From: an uncultured Prevotellaceae bacterium
GTDB taxonomy: Bacteria; Bacteroidota; Bacteroidia; Bacteroidales; Bacteroidaceae
Reading direction: 5' to 3'
Length of the DNA: 44,564 bases
Assembly (NCBI GenBank): GCA_947303855.1
Contig: CAMYZO010000017.1
Location: 1 to 44,564, forward strand
A program made the position numbers and the translations under genes. Under the pieces are notes generated by a model. That model was not told the origin of the DNA, did not search any database, and saw only the letters and a program-made list of their open reading frames with translations. Below are positions 15,408-23,386 of this stretch, piece after piece; position 1 is the first letter of the stretch, and each line of letters opens with the position of its first letter.

Positions 15408-16940
15408 TCAGATTTCAATGAGTTTGCCGTTCTTCTTGGCCTCCTCAATCCACTTCGGCTCAATCTCCTGCAAGAAGCGACGCTTCTTGTCGTTCAGTTT
15501 CTGCATGTCAAGACCGATGGCAGCCTGAGCCTTAGCCTTCGTTGAGTAGTCGGGCACGGGAATGTCTCCCACGAGTCCCTGCTTGGCAGCCACACGGGCA
15601 ATGAGCAGGCGGGCCTGCTGGGCGTAGTCAACAGAGTGAGAGAGCAGGCGGGTAACCTCCTGCGGTGCATGGAACGTGGCACCGTGCGAGGCGATGGCAT
15701 AGTCCCAACGCCACTGGCTCTTGCGCAGCAGGGCCTGGATGGGCTTCATGTCGGCCTCGGTAGCGCCCTTGTCGATGATGTACTTGGCCTCGAAGTGGGC
15801 ACGGGCCAGCTCCTGCTCGGCACGGTTGCGCACCTCATTACACTTCTCCTGGCGCTCGTAGACGTTCTGGCGCAGCACCTCGGCATCCTGACGGTGACAG
15901 GTCTGGCAGGTACGGTCAATCTTGGCCAATGGCGACATAATCTGGTGGTCAGAGAACTTCACCCCACCCTCCTGTTTGTAAGGCATGTGGCAGTCGGCAC
16001 AGCTGACGCCGCGCTGGGCATGGATGCCCTGCTTCGACATCTCGTAGCCGGGGTGCTGAGCCTTCAGGATGGGGGTCTTCGACAGCGGGTGGATATAGTC
16101 GTAGAAGCCAATCTCATCGTAGTATTCCTCGGCAGCCTCGCAGGTCAGGCCCTTGTCATGCGGGAACATCAGGTAGTTGGCCTTGCCGGGATTGTTGGGG
16201 TCGTCGGGTTTGATGAAGTAGTACTCCACGTGGCACTGGGCACACACCAGCGAGCGCATCTCCTGATGGCTCTGAGCCTTCACGTCGAGACCACGGCGTG
16301 CAAATGCCTCGTAGATGGCAGGACGTGCAGGACGCAGGTCCATCGTCTTGGCGTCATGACAGTCGGAGCAGCCGATGGTGTTCACCTCTTCAGCACCCAG
16401 TTCACTCCACTTCTTTGCATAGAAGTTTGCAGGGTCGAATACCGACTTCGAGTCACTCAGCTCGCGCATCATGCGAGGCACATCAGGACCCTTGCAGGTC
16501 CAGCAGGTAGCAGGCTGCATGTCCTTGTCGTCATCGATGCCGGGATTACCCGTGCGCAGAATCTTACGCATATCCTCCAGCGCATGCTTATGTCCGCGAG
16601 GCGTGTTGTAGTGACGCGAGAAGGCATAGCCAGCCCACAGCACCACCATCTCAGGACGCTGCTCAAGCACGTCCACCTCCTGCGATGAATTATACTTCGA
16701 CTTGAACGTGGTGTCCGCCGTCATGGCCCACGTCTCATACTCACGCGGATAGTCGGCCTTGAACTTCTCGTTCTGGGCCACGATACTGTCTTCAAACACG
16801 GTGCGCTTGTTGTTAAACACACTTGCCACTTCGGCACGGCGCTCCATAAGCGACGAGACGAGCAGTCCCAGCAGGAACACCACAACCATTGAGCCTCCGA
16901 AGAGAATCCAACCTTGCCAACTCTTTAATTTCTTAGCCAT
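15408..16940 (-). CDS. nrfA: Ammonia-forming cytochrome c nitrite reductase NrfA
   Basis: A 510-residue pentaheme enzyme that reduces nitrite to ammonium with six electrons on the outer side of the inner membrane. The catalytic heme has the special CWTCK motif (residues 146-150), and the other hemes are CSDCH 191-195, CAQCH 233-237, CADCH 314-318 and CQTCH 345-349. An N-terminal hydrophobic segment (about 11-30) serves as signal or anchor. It follows nrfH, its membrane electron donor, after an 88-bp gap filled with period-7 repeats, and the downstream ccsB/ccsA genes supply cytochrome c maturation. Length and motif order match the family. Confidence 0.97.
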   Translation of the reverse strand: MAKKLKSWQGWILFGGSMVVVFLLGLLVSSLMERRAEVASVFNNKRTVFEDSIVAQNEKFKADYPREYETWAMTADTTFKSKYNSSQEVDVLEQRPEMVVLWAGYAFSRHYNTPRGHKHALEDMRKILRTGNPGIDDDKDMQPATCWTCKGPDVPRMMRELSDSKSVFDPANFYAKKWSELGAEEVNTIGCSDCHDAKTMDLRPARPAIYEAFARRGLDVKAQSHQEMRSLVCAQCHVEYYFIKPDDPNNPGKANYLMFPHDKGLTCEAAEEYYDEIGFYDYIHPLSKTPILKAQHPGYEMSKQGIHAQRGVSCADCHMPYKQEGGVKFSDHQIMSPLAKIDRTCQTCHRQDAEVLRQNVYERQEKCNEVRNRAEQELARAHFEAKYIIDKGATEADMKPIQALLRKSQWRWDYAIASHGATFHAPQEVTRLLSHSVDYAQQARLLIARVAAKQGLVGDIPVPDYSTKAKAQAAIGLDMQKLNDKKRRFLQEIEPKWIEEAKKNGKLIEI

Positions 16941-16954
16941 ATCAATGATATTTA

Positions 16955-17041
16955 CAAATTTACGATTTACAGATTTTCGATTTTCGATTTATTACTTCAG
17001 CGGTAGCGAATTTTTCATTATTCACTATTCATTTTTCATTA
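16955..17041. repeat. Two period-7 repeat tracts between nrfH and nrfA
   Basis: The first tract (16955-16992) has ATTTACG/ATTTTCG units. The second (17011-17041) has TATTCAC/TTTTCAT units and reaches into the 3' end of nrfH. Confidence 0.8.
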
Positions 17042-17640
17042 GCACGAAGTGCGCCTTGCAGCCAACCTGGAACGGGTGATGGCGGCAATGGTGTAACAAA
17101 CTCCGCATTAGGCGTGGCCATCAGCGAGTTCATGCCGCGGTGAGGCACGTTGCGGTGACAGTCCCAGCAGACCTTGCCACCCTGAGCCCGCTGCTGCATA
17201 TAGCTCATACGGCCGGTCTTTACAAACTCCTGGTTCAGCTGGGTGTGGCAGCGTATGCAGTTGTCCATGACTACCTGGCCGGTGAGTGTCTCGGCCATAG
17301 GAGCCTGCCGCTCGGCATGGGTCACGAAGTAGGCCGTATGCTTCAGTCCGTCGAGTGCCTTGAAACCATATTTCAGGGCAAGGTTCTGGTGAGGCACATG
17401 GCAGTCGTTACACGTGGCGTCGCGTCCGTGGGAGGAATGGCTCCACGTAGCATAATAAGGTGTCATAATGTGGCAGTTGACGCAGGCCGACGGGTCATCG
17501 CCAACAAAATAGGTATGCGCACGAAGCAGATACATGAACAGTCCGCCAAGTCCGCACAATACGCCCGCCACGACCAGTAGTCCTACCTTCTGCCAATAAG
17601 AGAACCAGTCTTTAAATGTTAATAGGTTTTTCCAACTCAT
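17029..17640 (-). CDS. nrfH: NrfH, quinol-oxidising tetraheme cytochrome c
   Basis: A 203-residue NapC/NirT-type protein that passes electrons from menaquinol to NrfA. One N-terminal membrane helix (about residues 18-40) is followed by four heme motifs: CVNCH 53-57, CNDCH 77-81, CIRCH 128-132 and CWDCH 158-162. It is the first gene of the leftward operon, with a -7 box at 17665-17672. Its last residues (LRANEK) are encoded by the start of the period-7 tract, so the C-terminus may be altered by the repeat. Confidence 0.96.
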   Translation of the reverse strand: MSWKNLLTFKDWFSYWQKVGLLVVAGVLCGLGGLFMYLLRAHTYFVGDDPSACVNCHIMTPYYATWSHSSHGRDATCNDCHVPHQNLALKYGFKALDGLKHTAYFVTHAERQAPMAETLTGQVVMDNCIRCHTQLNQEFVKTGRMSYMQQRAQGGKVCWDCHRNVPHRGMNSLMATPNAEFVTPLPPSPVPGWLQGALRANEK

Positions 17641-17664
17641 TAGTAGAATATTCTAGTTTGGCGG

Positions 17665-17672
17665 CAAATATA
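17665..17672 (-). promoter_or_regulatory. -7 box (TAtaTTTG) of the nrf operon
   Basis: TATATTTG lies on the minus strand 25 nt before the nrfH start, with TTG about 20 nt upstream. It faces the Crp/Fnr gene promoter at 17761. No clear Fnr-type palindrome was found between them. Confidence 0.65.
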
Positions 17673-17760
17673 ATCATTAATGTGGATACAAGATAGTAAC
17701 ATTTGTGCCCTAAGACCTATAAATCTTGTTAATTTTTTGAATTTATTCACACTTTATGTC

Positions 17761-17768
17761 TACCTTTG
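17761..17768 (+). promoter_or_regulatory. -7 box (TAccTTTG) of the Crp/Fnr gene
   Basis: TACCTTTG with TTTG at 17736-17739 (21-bp spacer) is a full Bacteroidetes promoter. It lies downstream of ATG 17756, so that ATG cannot be in the transcript from this promoter. ATG 17777 becomes the likely start, with almost no leader. Confidence 0.65.
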
Positions 17769-17776
17769 TGGACATT

Positions 17777-18454
17777 ATGGATATAGATACCTTACAAGGG
17801 CTGAAACGTTGCCCGCTATTTAACGGTTTAGAGGAAGCAGAGATTATCGGTCTGATGCACACCGTTCGTTACCGCATCAACCGCTACCGCAAAGGCGATA
17901 TTCTGGCAATTGCCGGTTCTGCCTGCCAACATGCCGATATCATCATCAGTGGCGAGATGGTGGCCTATATCACCGGTCCTTCCGGGCGGGTCATCCGAAT
18001 GGCAGACCACCAGGCAGGCAAGCTGTTAGCCCCGGCCTTCCTTTTTGCCACAGACAATCGCTACCCCGTGACCGTCGAAGCCACCACAGACACGGCAGTT
18101 CTGCGGCTGACACTCGACGACCTCGAGAAAATGATGCATCATGATCAAAGACTCATGAAGAACTATCTCTGCGTACTCTCAAACATCATTTCGATGTTAA
18201 CCAAGAAGGTACGCATGCTCTCCATGAGTGTACGTGAGAAGCTATGCCTCTACCTCAAGGAACAGAGCAAGCAGCAGCAATCCAGCAGCATTCTCCTGCC
18301 CTTGTCGAGACAAGCCTTAGCCGACCACTTCGGCATTCAGAAATATTCGCTGTTGCGCTGTCTGAACGAACTGAAGCAGGAAGGTATTATCCGTGTGGAA
18401 GGACGCTACATACATATCACGTCCCAACTCAATGCCTACTTAAACAGTTTCTGA
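17777..18454 (+). CDS. Crp/Fnr-family transcriptional regulator
   Basis: A 225-residue protein with an N-terminal cyclic-nucleotide-type beta-barrel (about residues 20-125), a dimer helix and a C-terminal winged HTH (LSRQALADHFGIQKYSLLRCLNELKQEG). The cysteine arrangement of FeS-binding Fnr is absent from the N-terminus, so it senses something else (heme, NO or a metabolite are known for the family). It is divergent from nrfH and is the natural candidate regulator of the nrf operon. Its 3' end overlaps that of the convergent xylanase gene by 19 nt. Confidence 0.85.
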   Translation: MDIDTLQGLKRCPLFNGLEEAEIIGLMHTVRYRINRYRKGDILAIAGSACQHADIIISGEMVAYITGPSGRVIRMADHQAGKLLAPAFLFATDNRYPVTVEATTDTAVLRLTLDDLEKMMHHDQRLMKNYLCVLSNIISMLTKKVRMLSMSVREKLCLYLKEQSKQQQSSSILLPLSRQALADHFGIQKYSLLRCLNELKQEGIIRVEGRYIHITSQLNAYLNSF

Positions 18455-20622
18455 GCCATCTGATAGAGGCTGCGGCGCCAGGTGAGGAACTCATGGGCCG
18501 TGCCCTCGGAGACAAACCCTTCAGCGTTGTAGCCGGCGGCCTTCAGCGCCTCCACACTCTTGTTGATGCCGTCGGGGTTCTCTTTTGAACCACAACTCTC
18601 AAAGATATACTTCACCGCCTTCGGGTCCTTTATGTCGTCGGGCTGGTAGGTGCCGCCGCTGAGCAGTCCCCATGAGCCGAATACCTCGGGACGGCGCAGG
18701 GTGATAAGCTTGGTCTCGATGCCGCCCATGGACAGTCCGGCCATGGCACGGTTCTCCTTGTCGGCGATGGTCAGAAAGTGCTGGTCAATATAAGGCACGA
18801 GCTCGTCGACGAGGACGGTCTCAAACTCCTTGGCGGTGAAGCTGCCGATGGTACCGAACTTCACGTCGTTGGTCATGCCGTAGGTCATGACGATGATGAA
18901 GGGGCGGGCCTTACCCTCAGCCAGAAGGTTGTCCATGATGAGGTTGGCGTGTCCCTGGTTGCTCCAGGCATATTCGTTCTCGCCCCAGCCGTGCTGCAGA
19001 TAGAGCACGGGGAAGCGCTCCTTCTTGTTCTTCCCGTAGGTGGGCGGGGTGTAGACAAAGGCTCGGCGCAGCTGGTTGGTGCTCTCGCTCCAGAAGAGCA
19101 CCTGGCTCACCTGTCCGTGCGCTACGTTTTTCTCGGCATAGAACTCCTGGTCGTGGGCGGGAATCTCGATGCCGCTCTCCCAGCGGCAGCTGCCGAAGTA
19201 GTTCTGGGCACCGGGGTCGTTCAGCGTGCCGCCGTCAACGGTAAGATGGTAGTAGTGGAAGCCCTCGTCCATGGGGCCTGCCGTCTGGCCTATCCATGAG
19301 CCGTCGAACCAGCGGCGCAGCTTAGTGCCGCCGCTGCCTCCGAGTCCGAGACTGACGGTGACGGCCTTGGCATCGGGCGCCATGACGCGGAAGCGGACGT
19401 AACCCTGGGAGTTCACCTGCGGGTAGTCCTGTCCGGGCTGATTCTTGGTAGAGGGTTTGAAGTCGTTGGCCACGCCCTCTATCTTGCGGAAGGCAAAGTC
19501 AGGATTGAACTGCGGGCGCTCCTGACGCTGTGCCCTTGGCTTGCGGGCAGGTTTTTCCGGCATGTCCCAGGCGGGTGCCTTCTTGTCCCTGATATACTCG
19601 TATGCCAGCTTGGGCTTGTACTCCGTGTCGAAAGGCAGGGGGTAGTTGGCGGCGCCAAGCCAGGAGTCGCGGTCGCTAAGGTTCCAGAAGGTTACGCAGT
19701 CAATGACGTCCTTATGCTTGCGGAACACGCGGAACACGCGGGCATACTGGTCGGCGAGGTGCTGCTTGACGGAGTCGGTGACGTTGACGCCCTCACGGCT
19801 GAAGCGCAGGGCACCGCCCATCTCCTCGTTGGTGCGTATGTCGAGTTCGGTGACGTGGATGTGCTTCACAATCTTCCTGTAGAGCGTCAGGGCGTTGTCC
19901 ACCTCCTGCTCCGTAGGACCATAGATGTTGTAGTGGCCCTGCATGCCGATGCCGTCGATGGGCACGCCGGCCTGCTTCATGGCTTTCACCATATTATATA
20001 TACGCTGGCTCTTAACGGGGTCGCACTCGTTGTAGTCGTTATAGAACAGCAGCGCCTTGGGGTCGGCCTCTCGGGCAAACTGGAAAGCCTTGGCAATGAA
20101 CTCATCGCCGCAGAGCTTGTACATGGGCGACTGGCGGTAGGGGTCCACGGCGTTCCTGTCGTCGGTCATGGCCTCGTTCACCACGTCCCAGCAGTAGACC
20201 ACATCCTTGTAACGCGAGACCACCTTCTGGATGTGGTTCTTCATACGGGCATAGAAGACCTCCTTCGTGGGGTTGTCGTTATACATCCACTCGCCTATCT
20301 GCGAGTGCCACATCAGACAGTGCCCACGCAGCTTGATGCCGTTCTGGCGGGCAAAATTGGCAATCTTGTCGGCAGCCTCCCAGTTGAACTCACCCTCCTT
20401 GGGTTCCGTCGGCTGGGGCTTCATGTCGTTCTCAGCAGTAATGCTGTTGAACTCACGGCAGATGAGCGCCTTCTGCCCGTCGTTCGACACATTGCGCTGG
20501 TTGACGGCTACGCCAATCATAAAGCAGTCTTTGTAGGCATCCTTCAGTCCTGTCTGTCCCCAGGTGTTGACGCTGCTCACTACGAGCATGGCCGTCATGG
20601 CTAATCGGTTCATTGGTTTCAT
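18436..20622 (-). CDS. GH10 endo-xylanase fused to a CE1 feruloyl esterase
   Basis: A 728-residue secreted bifunctional enzyme with the architecture of Prevotella ruminicola Xyn10D-Fae1A. A signal peptide (about 1-22) precedes a GH10 barrel (about 25-350) with acid/base E150 in WDVVNE and nucleophile E259 in HVTELDIR. A linker rich in Lys/Arg/Pro and an early-set domain (about 400-490) lead to a CE1 esterase (about 500-728) with nucleophile S631 in GLSMGG and catalytic H710 in GTAHEFLTW. It would cut xylan and release ferulate. ATG 20622 is chosen because the -7 box at 20665-20672 cuts the longer frame. It lies downstream of the GH95 gene. Confidence 0.92.
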   Translation of the reverse strand: MKPMNRLAMTAMLVVSSVNTWGQTGLKDAYKDCFMIGVAVNQRNVSNDGQKALICREFNSITAENDMKPQPTEPKEGEFNWEAADKIANFARQNGIKLRGHCLMWHSQIGEWMYNDNPTKEVFYARMKNHIQKVVSRYKDVVYCWDVVNEAMTDDRNAVDPYRQSPMYKLCGDEFIAKAFQFAREADPKALLFYNDYNECDPVKSQRIYNMVKAMKQAGVPIDGIGMQGHYNIYGPTEQEVDNALTLYRKIVKHIHVTELDIRTNEEMGGALRFSREGVNVTDSVKQHLADQYARVFRVFRKHKDVIDCVTFWNLSDRDSWLGAANYPLPFDTEYKPKLAYEYIRDKKAPAWDMPEKPARKPRAQRQERPQFNPDFAFRKIEGVANDFKPSTKNQPGQDYPQVNSQGYVRFRVMAPDAKAVTVSLGLGGSGGTKLRRWFDGSWIGQTAGPMDEGFHYYHLTVDGGTLNDPGAQNYFGSCRWESGIEIPAHDQEFYAEKNVAHGQVSQVLFWSESTNQLRRAFVYTPPTYGKNKKERFPVLYLQHGWGENEYAWSNQGHANLIMDNLLAEGKARPFIIVMTYGMTNDVKFGTIGSFTAKEFETVLVDELVPYIDQHFLTIADKENRAMAGLSMGGIETKLITLRRPEVFGSWGLLSGGTYQPDDIKDPKAVKYIFESCGSKENPDGINKSVEALKAAGYNAEGFVSEGTAHEFLTWRRSLYQMAQKLFK

Positions 20623-20664
20623 CTTCTTGTATCGGGTTTTTAATTGATGGTTACATTTCGCTTG

Positions 20665-20672
20665 CAAAGGTA
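20665..20672 (-). promoter_or_regulatory. -7 box (TAccTTTG) of the GH10-CE1 gene
   Basis: TACCTTTG lies on the minus strand 42 nt before ATG 20622, giving the gene its own promoter as well as possible read-through from GH95. Confidence 0.55.
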
Positions 20673-20740
20673 CGAAAAAAGAGCGGCACACACGGTTGCC
20701 GTATGTGTCGCTTTGTTTGCTATTTGTTTCAATGGCTCTG

Positions 20741-23290
20741 TTATTGGGCAACAAAGGTGTAGGTCTGACCTGCCTGCGTATCGATGTCGTACTCATAGAC
20801 GGGGCGCAGCGGCAGTTTCTGGAAGTCCTTCAGCTCGGCCGACTGCAGAGGCTGACGGATGGCCGCCGGCATAAAGAGCGCATTGGGGCAGGCGCCCTTG
20901 GCAACTGTCAGCACGGCACCCTTCGGGGCTTTAGCTAAGCGCAGGGGGACATACGAGCGCAGGCGCAGCACACCGCCGATGGTGGAGCGCACCTTGGCAG
21001 TATGAAGTTTTGCCTCACGCCACTGCTCGTCGACCACAAAACCGCCACGGGCACGCACACCTTTCACCTCACCGCTGGTCCAGCTGTCGGGCAGGGCGGG
21101 CAGCAGGTGGACAGCACCGTCGTGACTCTGCACAAGCATCTCGCAGATGCCTGCCGACACGCCAAAGTTGCCGTCAATCTGGAACGGCGGATGAGCATCG
21201 AACAGGTTTGGATAGGTACGCCCGTCGGGGTAGTCCTTGGTCTTCGAGTCGTCGGGCAGCAGATGCAGCATGTTCCTGATAATCTGGAAAGCGTGGTTGC
21301 CGTCGAGCATGCGGGCCCAGAAGTTGGTCTTCCACCCTAAGCTCCAGCCCGTGGCCATGTCGCCACGCTGGTTCAGGGTGTTGGCAGCAGCAGTAAACAG
21401 GTCTGGATGGCTGTAGGGCGAAATCTGGTTCGAGGGATACAAGCCATACAACTGGGAGATATGGCGGTGCTCATCCTTGGGATCGTCGGCATCAATCAGC
21501 CACTCCTGCAGCTGTCCGTGACGGCCTATCTGCATGGGTGGCAGACAAGCCAGCTGGAAGCTGAGGTTGGCGGCAAAGAGGCTGTCGCGCCCTAACACCT
21601 TGGCGGCCTGGAGGGCCTGCGAGAGCACGTCGAAGGCTATCTGGTTGTCCATGGTCGAGCCGGCCGTGACATTGGTGCCCTTACCCTTGGGACCATGCTC
21701 CGGCGACACCGTGGGGACGGTCATCAGCCAGCCGGCGGCCTGCTTCACCTCGCCTGCCGAGGGATAGACCTGCATATAGTCGAGCAGGAACTGGGCGGCA
21801 CCCTTCAGCACGTCGTAGTGGTCGCTGAGGAACTGCTTGTCGCCGGTAAAGAGGTAGTGCTGCCAGATGTGGGTAGTGAGCCAGGCGCCACCGGTGGGGA
21901 ACATGCCCCAGGGAGTGCCGTCAACAGGACCGGCGATGCGCCACAGGTCGGTGTTATGATGAGCCACCCATCCGCCGCAGCCATACATCTGGCGGGCAGT
22001 CTCGGCACCGGTGACACTCAGGTCGCGCACCATGGAGAACAGCGGCTGCTGCGTCTCGGCAAGGTTGCCTACAAGTGCCGGCCAGTAGTTCATCTCGGCG
22101 TTGATATTGATAGTGTACTTCGAGTCCCACGGGGCTTTCATCTTGTCGTTCCATACGCCCTGGAGGTTGGCGGGCTGTCCGCCGGGCTGGCTCGACGAGA
22201 TGAGCAGGTAGCGGCCGTACTGCATCATCAGCGACACCAGGTCGAGGTCAAGGGATTTACTATTGACGGATTTACTATTTACGATTTGGGGGGCTACTTC
22301 TGCGAAGGTCAGCAGGCGCTGGTCGGTCTCCAGGGTAGAATGCTCCGACTTCGGCAGCGTCAGCTGTACGCGGTTGTACTGCTCCTGGTACTTAGCCACA
22401 TGGGCACTTAACAGTTGCTTGTACGACTTTCCGCGCAGGGCATCCAGCACCTCGTTGTTTTTCTTGACGGGGTTGCCGCTGATGTCGTGGTAGTTCACGA
22501 AGTTGGTGGCGGCGGTGATGTAAAGGGTGGCCGTGGTGGCATCGTCAATCTCGTATCTGTTGCCTTCGTCCTTCAGTTCAACCTCGCCGTCGGTCTCCAC
22601 ACGGATGCGGCACTCGGCCTTCAGACCGGCCTTGATGCCCTCCTGCTCCACACCTTCGACAACGGCAGCCAGCTCTTTGACTGTCACGCCCTCACGCTCT
22701 TTGACACCGAACACCTGCACCTTCAGCTGTGAGTCGAAGCCCAGTTCAAACTCCAGCTCACCCTTCTTCGATGCTGTCAGCCTGACGATGATGACGTTAT
22801 CGGCCTGTGAGGCGAAGACGGTACGCTCGTAGCGCACACCTTTATATATATAAGAGGTGGTGGCTGTGGCGTTGCCGAGGTTCAGGGCCCGTTCATACTT
22901 CGTCACGTCGTGATGCCCTAACGACAGCTTGACGCTGCCTAAGGGCAGGTAGCGCATGCCGTGGGGACCGGGAATGAAATGCTTGTCTATCAGCTTGGCG
23001 GCCTTGCCCTCCTTGCCTTCAAAGATTAGGCGGCGCACCTCTGACAGATGCTCTAACGACTGCCGGGAGTTGTTCTCGTAGGGCGAACCGCTCCAGAACG
23101 TCTCTTCATTCAACTGAATCTCCTCTACATCGGTGCCGCCATACACCATGGCACCAAGATGAGAGTTGCCCACAGGAAGAGCCTCCAGCCAGTGACCGGC
23201 AGGACGGCTGTACCACAGACGATGCTGCTGGGCGTTAACAACTGAGCACACAAGGCTCAAAACACACAAAAAGGTTAGTCGTTTTCTCAT
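20741..23290 (-). CDS. GH95-family glycosidase (alpha-L-fucosidase/galactosidase type)
   Basis: An 849-residue secreted enzyme. A signal peptide (about 1-20) is followed by the GH95 N-terminal beta-domain ([28 protein letters not shown], beginning at residue 25) and a helical (alpha/alpha)6 barrel with [26 protein letters not shown] and the acidic [11 protein letters not shown] motif. Family members remove alpha-L-fucose or alpha-L-galactose; in a xylan locus the L-galactose activity is plausible but not proven. The barrel is interrupted near residue 340 by [12 protein letters not shown], encoded by period-7 repeats at 22253-22288. The gene is divergent from the GH127 gene. Confidence 0.9.
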   Translation of the reverse strand: MRKRLTFLCVLSLVCSVVNAQQHRLWYSRPAGHWLEALPVGNSHLGAMVYGGTDVEEIQLNEETFWSGSPYENNSRQSLEHLSEVRRLIFEGKEGKAAKLIDKHFIPGPHGMRYLPLGSVKLSLGHHDVTKYERALNLGNATATTSYIYKGVRYERTVFASQADNVIIVRLTASKKGELEFELGFDSQLKVQVFGVKEREGVTVKELAAVVEGVEQEGIKAGLKAECRIRVETDGEVELKDEGNRYEIDDATTATLYITAATNFVNYHDISGNPVKKNNEVLDALRGKSYKQLLSAHVAKYQEQYNRVQLTLPKSEHSTLETDQRLLTFAEVAPQIVNSKSVNSKSLDLDLVSLMMQYGRYLLISSSQPGGQPANLQGVWNDKMKAPWDSKYTININAEMNYWPALVGNLAETQQPLFSMVRDLSVTGAETARQMYGCGGWVAHHNTDLWRIAGPVDGTPWGMFPTGGAWLTTHIWQHYLFTGDKQFLSDHYDVLKGAAQFLLDYMQVYPSAGEVKQAAGWLMTVPTVSPEHGPKGKGTNVTAGSTMDNQIAFDVLSQALQAAKVLGRDSLFAANLSFQLACLPPMQIGRHGQLQEWLIDADDPKDEHRHISQLYGLYPSNQISPYSHPDLFTAAANTLNQRGDMATGWSLGWKTNFWARMLDGNHAFQIIRNMLHLLPDDSKTKDYPDGRTYPNLFDAHPPFQIDGNFGVSAGICEMLVQSHDGAVHLLPALPDSWTSGEVKGVRARGGFVVDEQWREAKLHTAKVRSTIGGVLRLRSYVPLRLAKAPKGAVLTVAKGACPNALFMPAAIRQPLQSAELKDFQKLPLRPVYEYDIDTQAGQTYTFVAQ
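22253..22288. repeat. Period-7 repeat (ATTTACT/ATTGACG) inside the GH95 gene
   Basis: Five heptamers lie in frame and code [12 protein letters not shown]. Without them the flanking residues would join as [19 protein letters not shown], the normal family sequence. Confidence 0.8.
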
Positions 23291-23308
23291 AATTTATGGT
23301 TTTTGTTG

Positions 23309-23316
23309 CAAAGTTA
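23309..23316 (-). promoter_or_regulatory. -7 box (TAacTTTG) of the GH95 gene
   Basis: TAACTTTG lies on the minus strand 18 nt before the GH95 start. A TTACTTTG near 23349-23356 on the plus strand probably serves the divergent GH127 gene. Confidence 0.55.
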
Positions 23317-23386
23317 GTCATTTATTTGGATAGTTCAGTAATTTTTTGTTACTTTGCAACAAAATCAATAAAAAAAAACCGAAAAA

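Noticed and set aside
17641..17776. Fnr-type binding palindrome between nrfH and the regulator
   Set aside because: No convincing TTGAT/ATCAA or similar dyad with the right spacing was found.
18778..20604. Long plus-strand open frames opposite the GH10-CE1 gene
   Set aside because: The GC-rich coding strand leaves the antisense frame open; the residue pattern is not protein-like.
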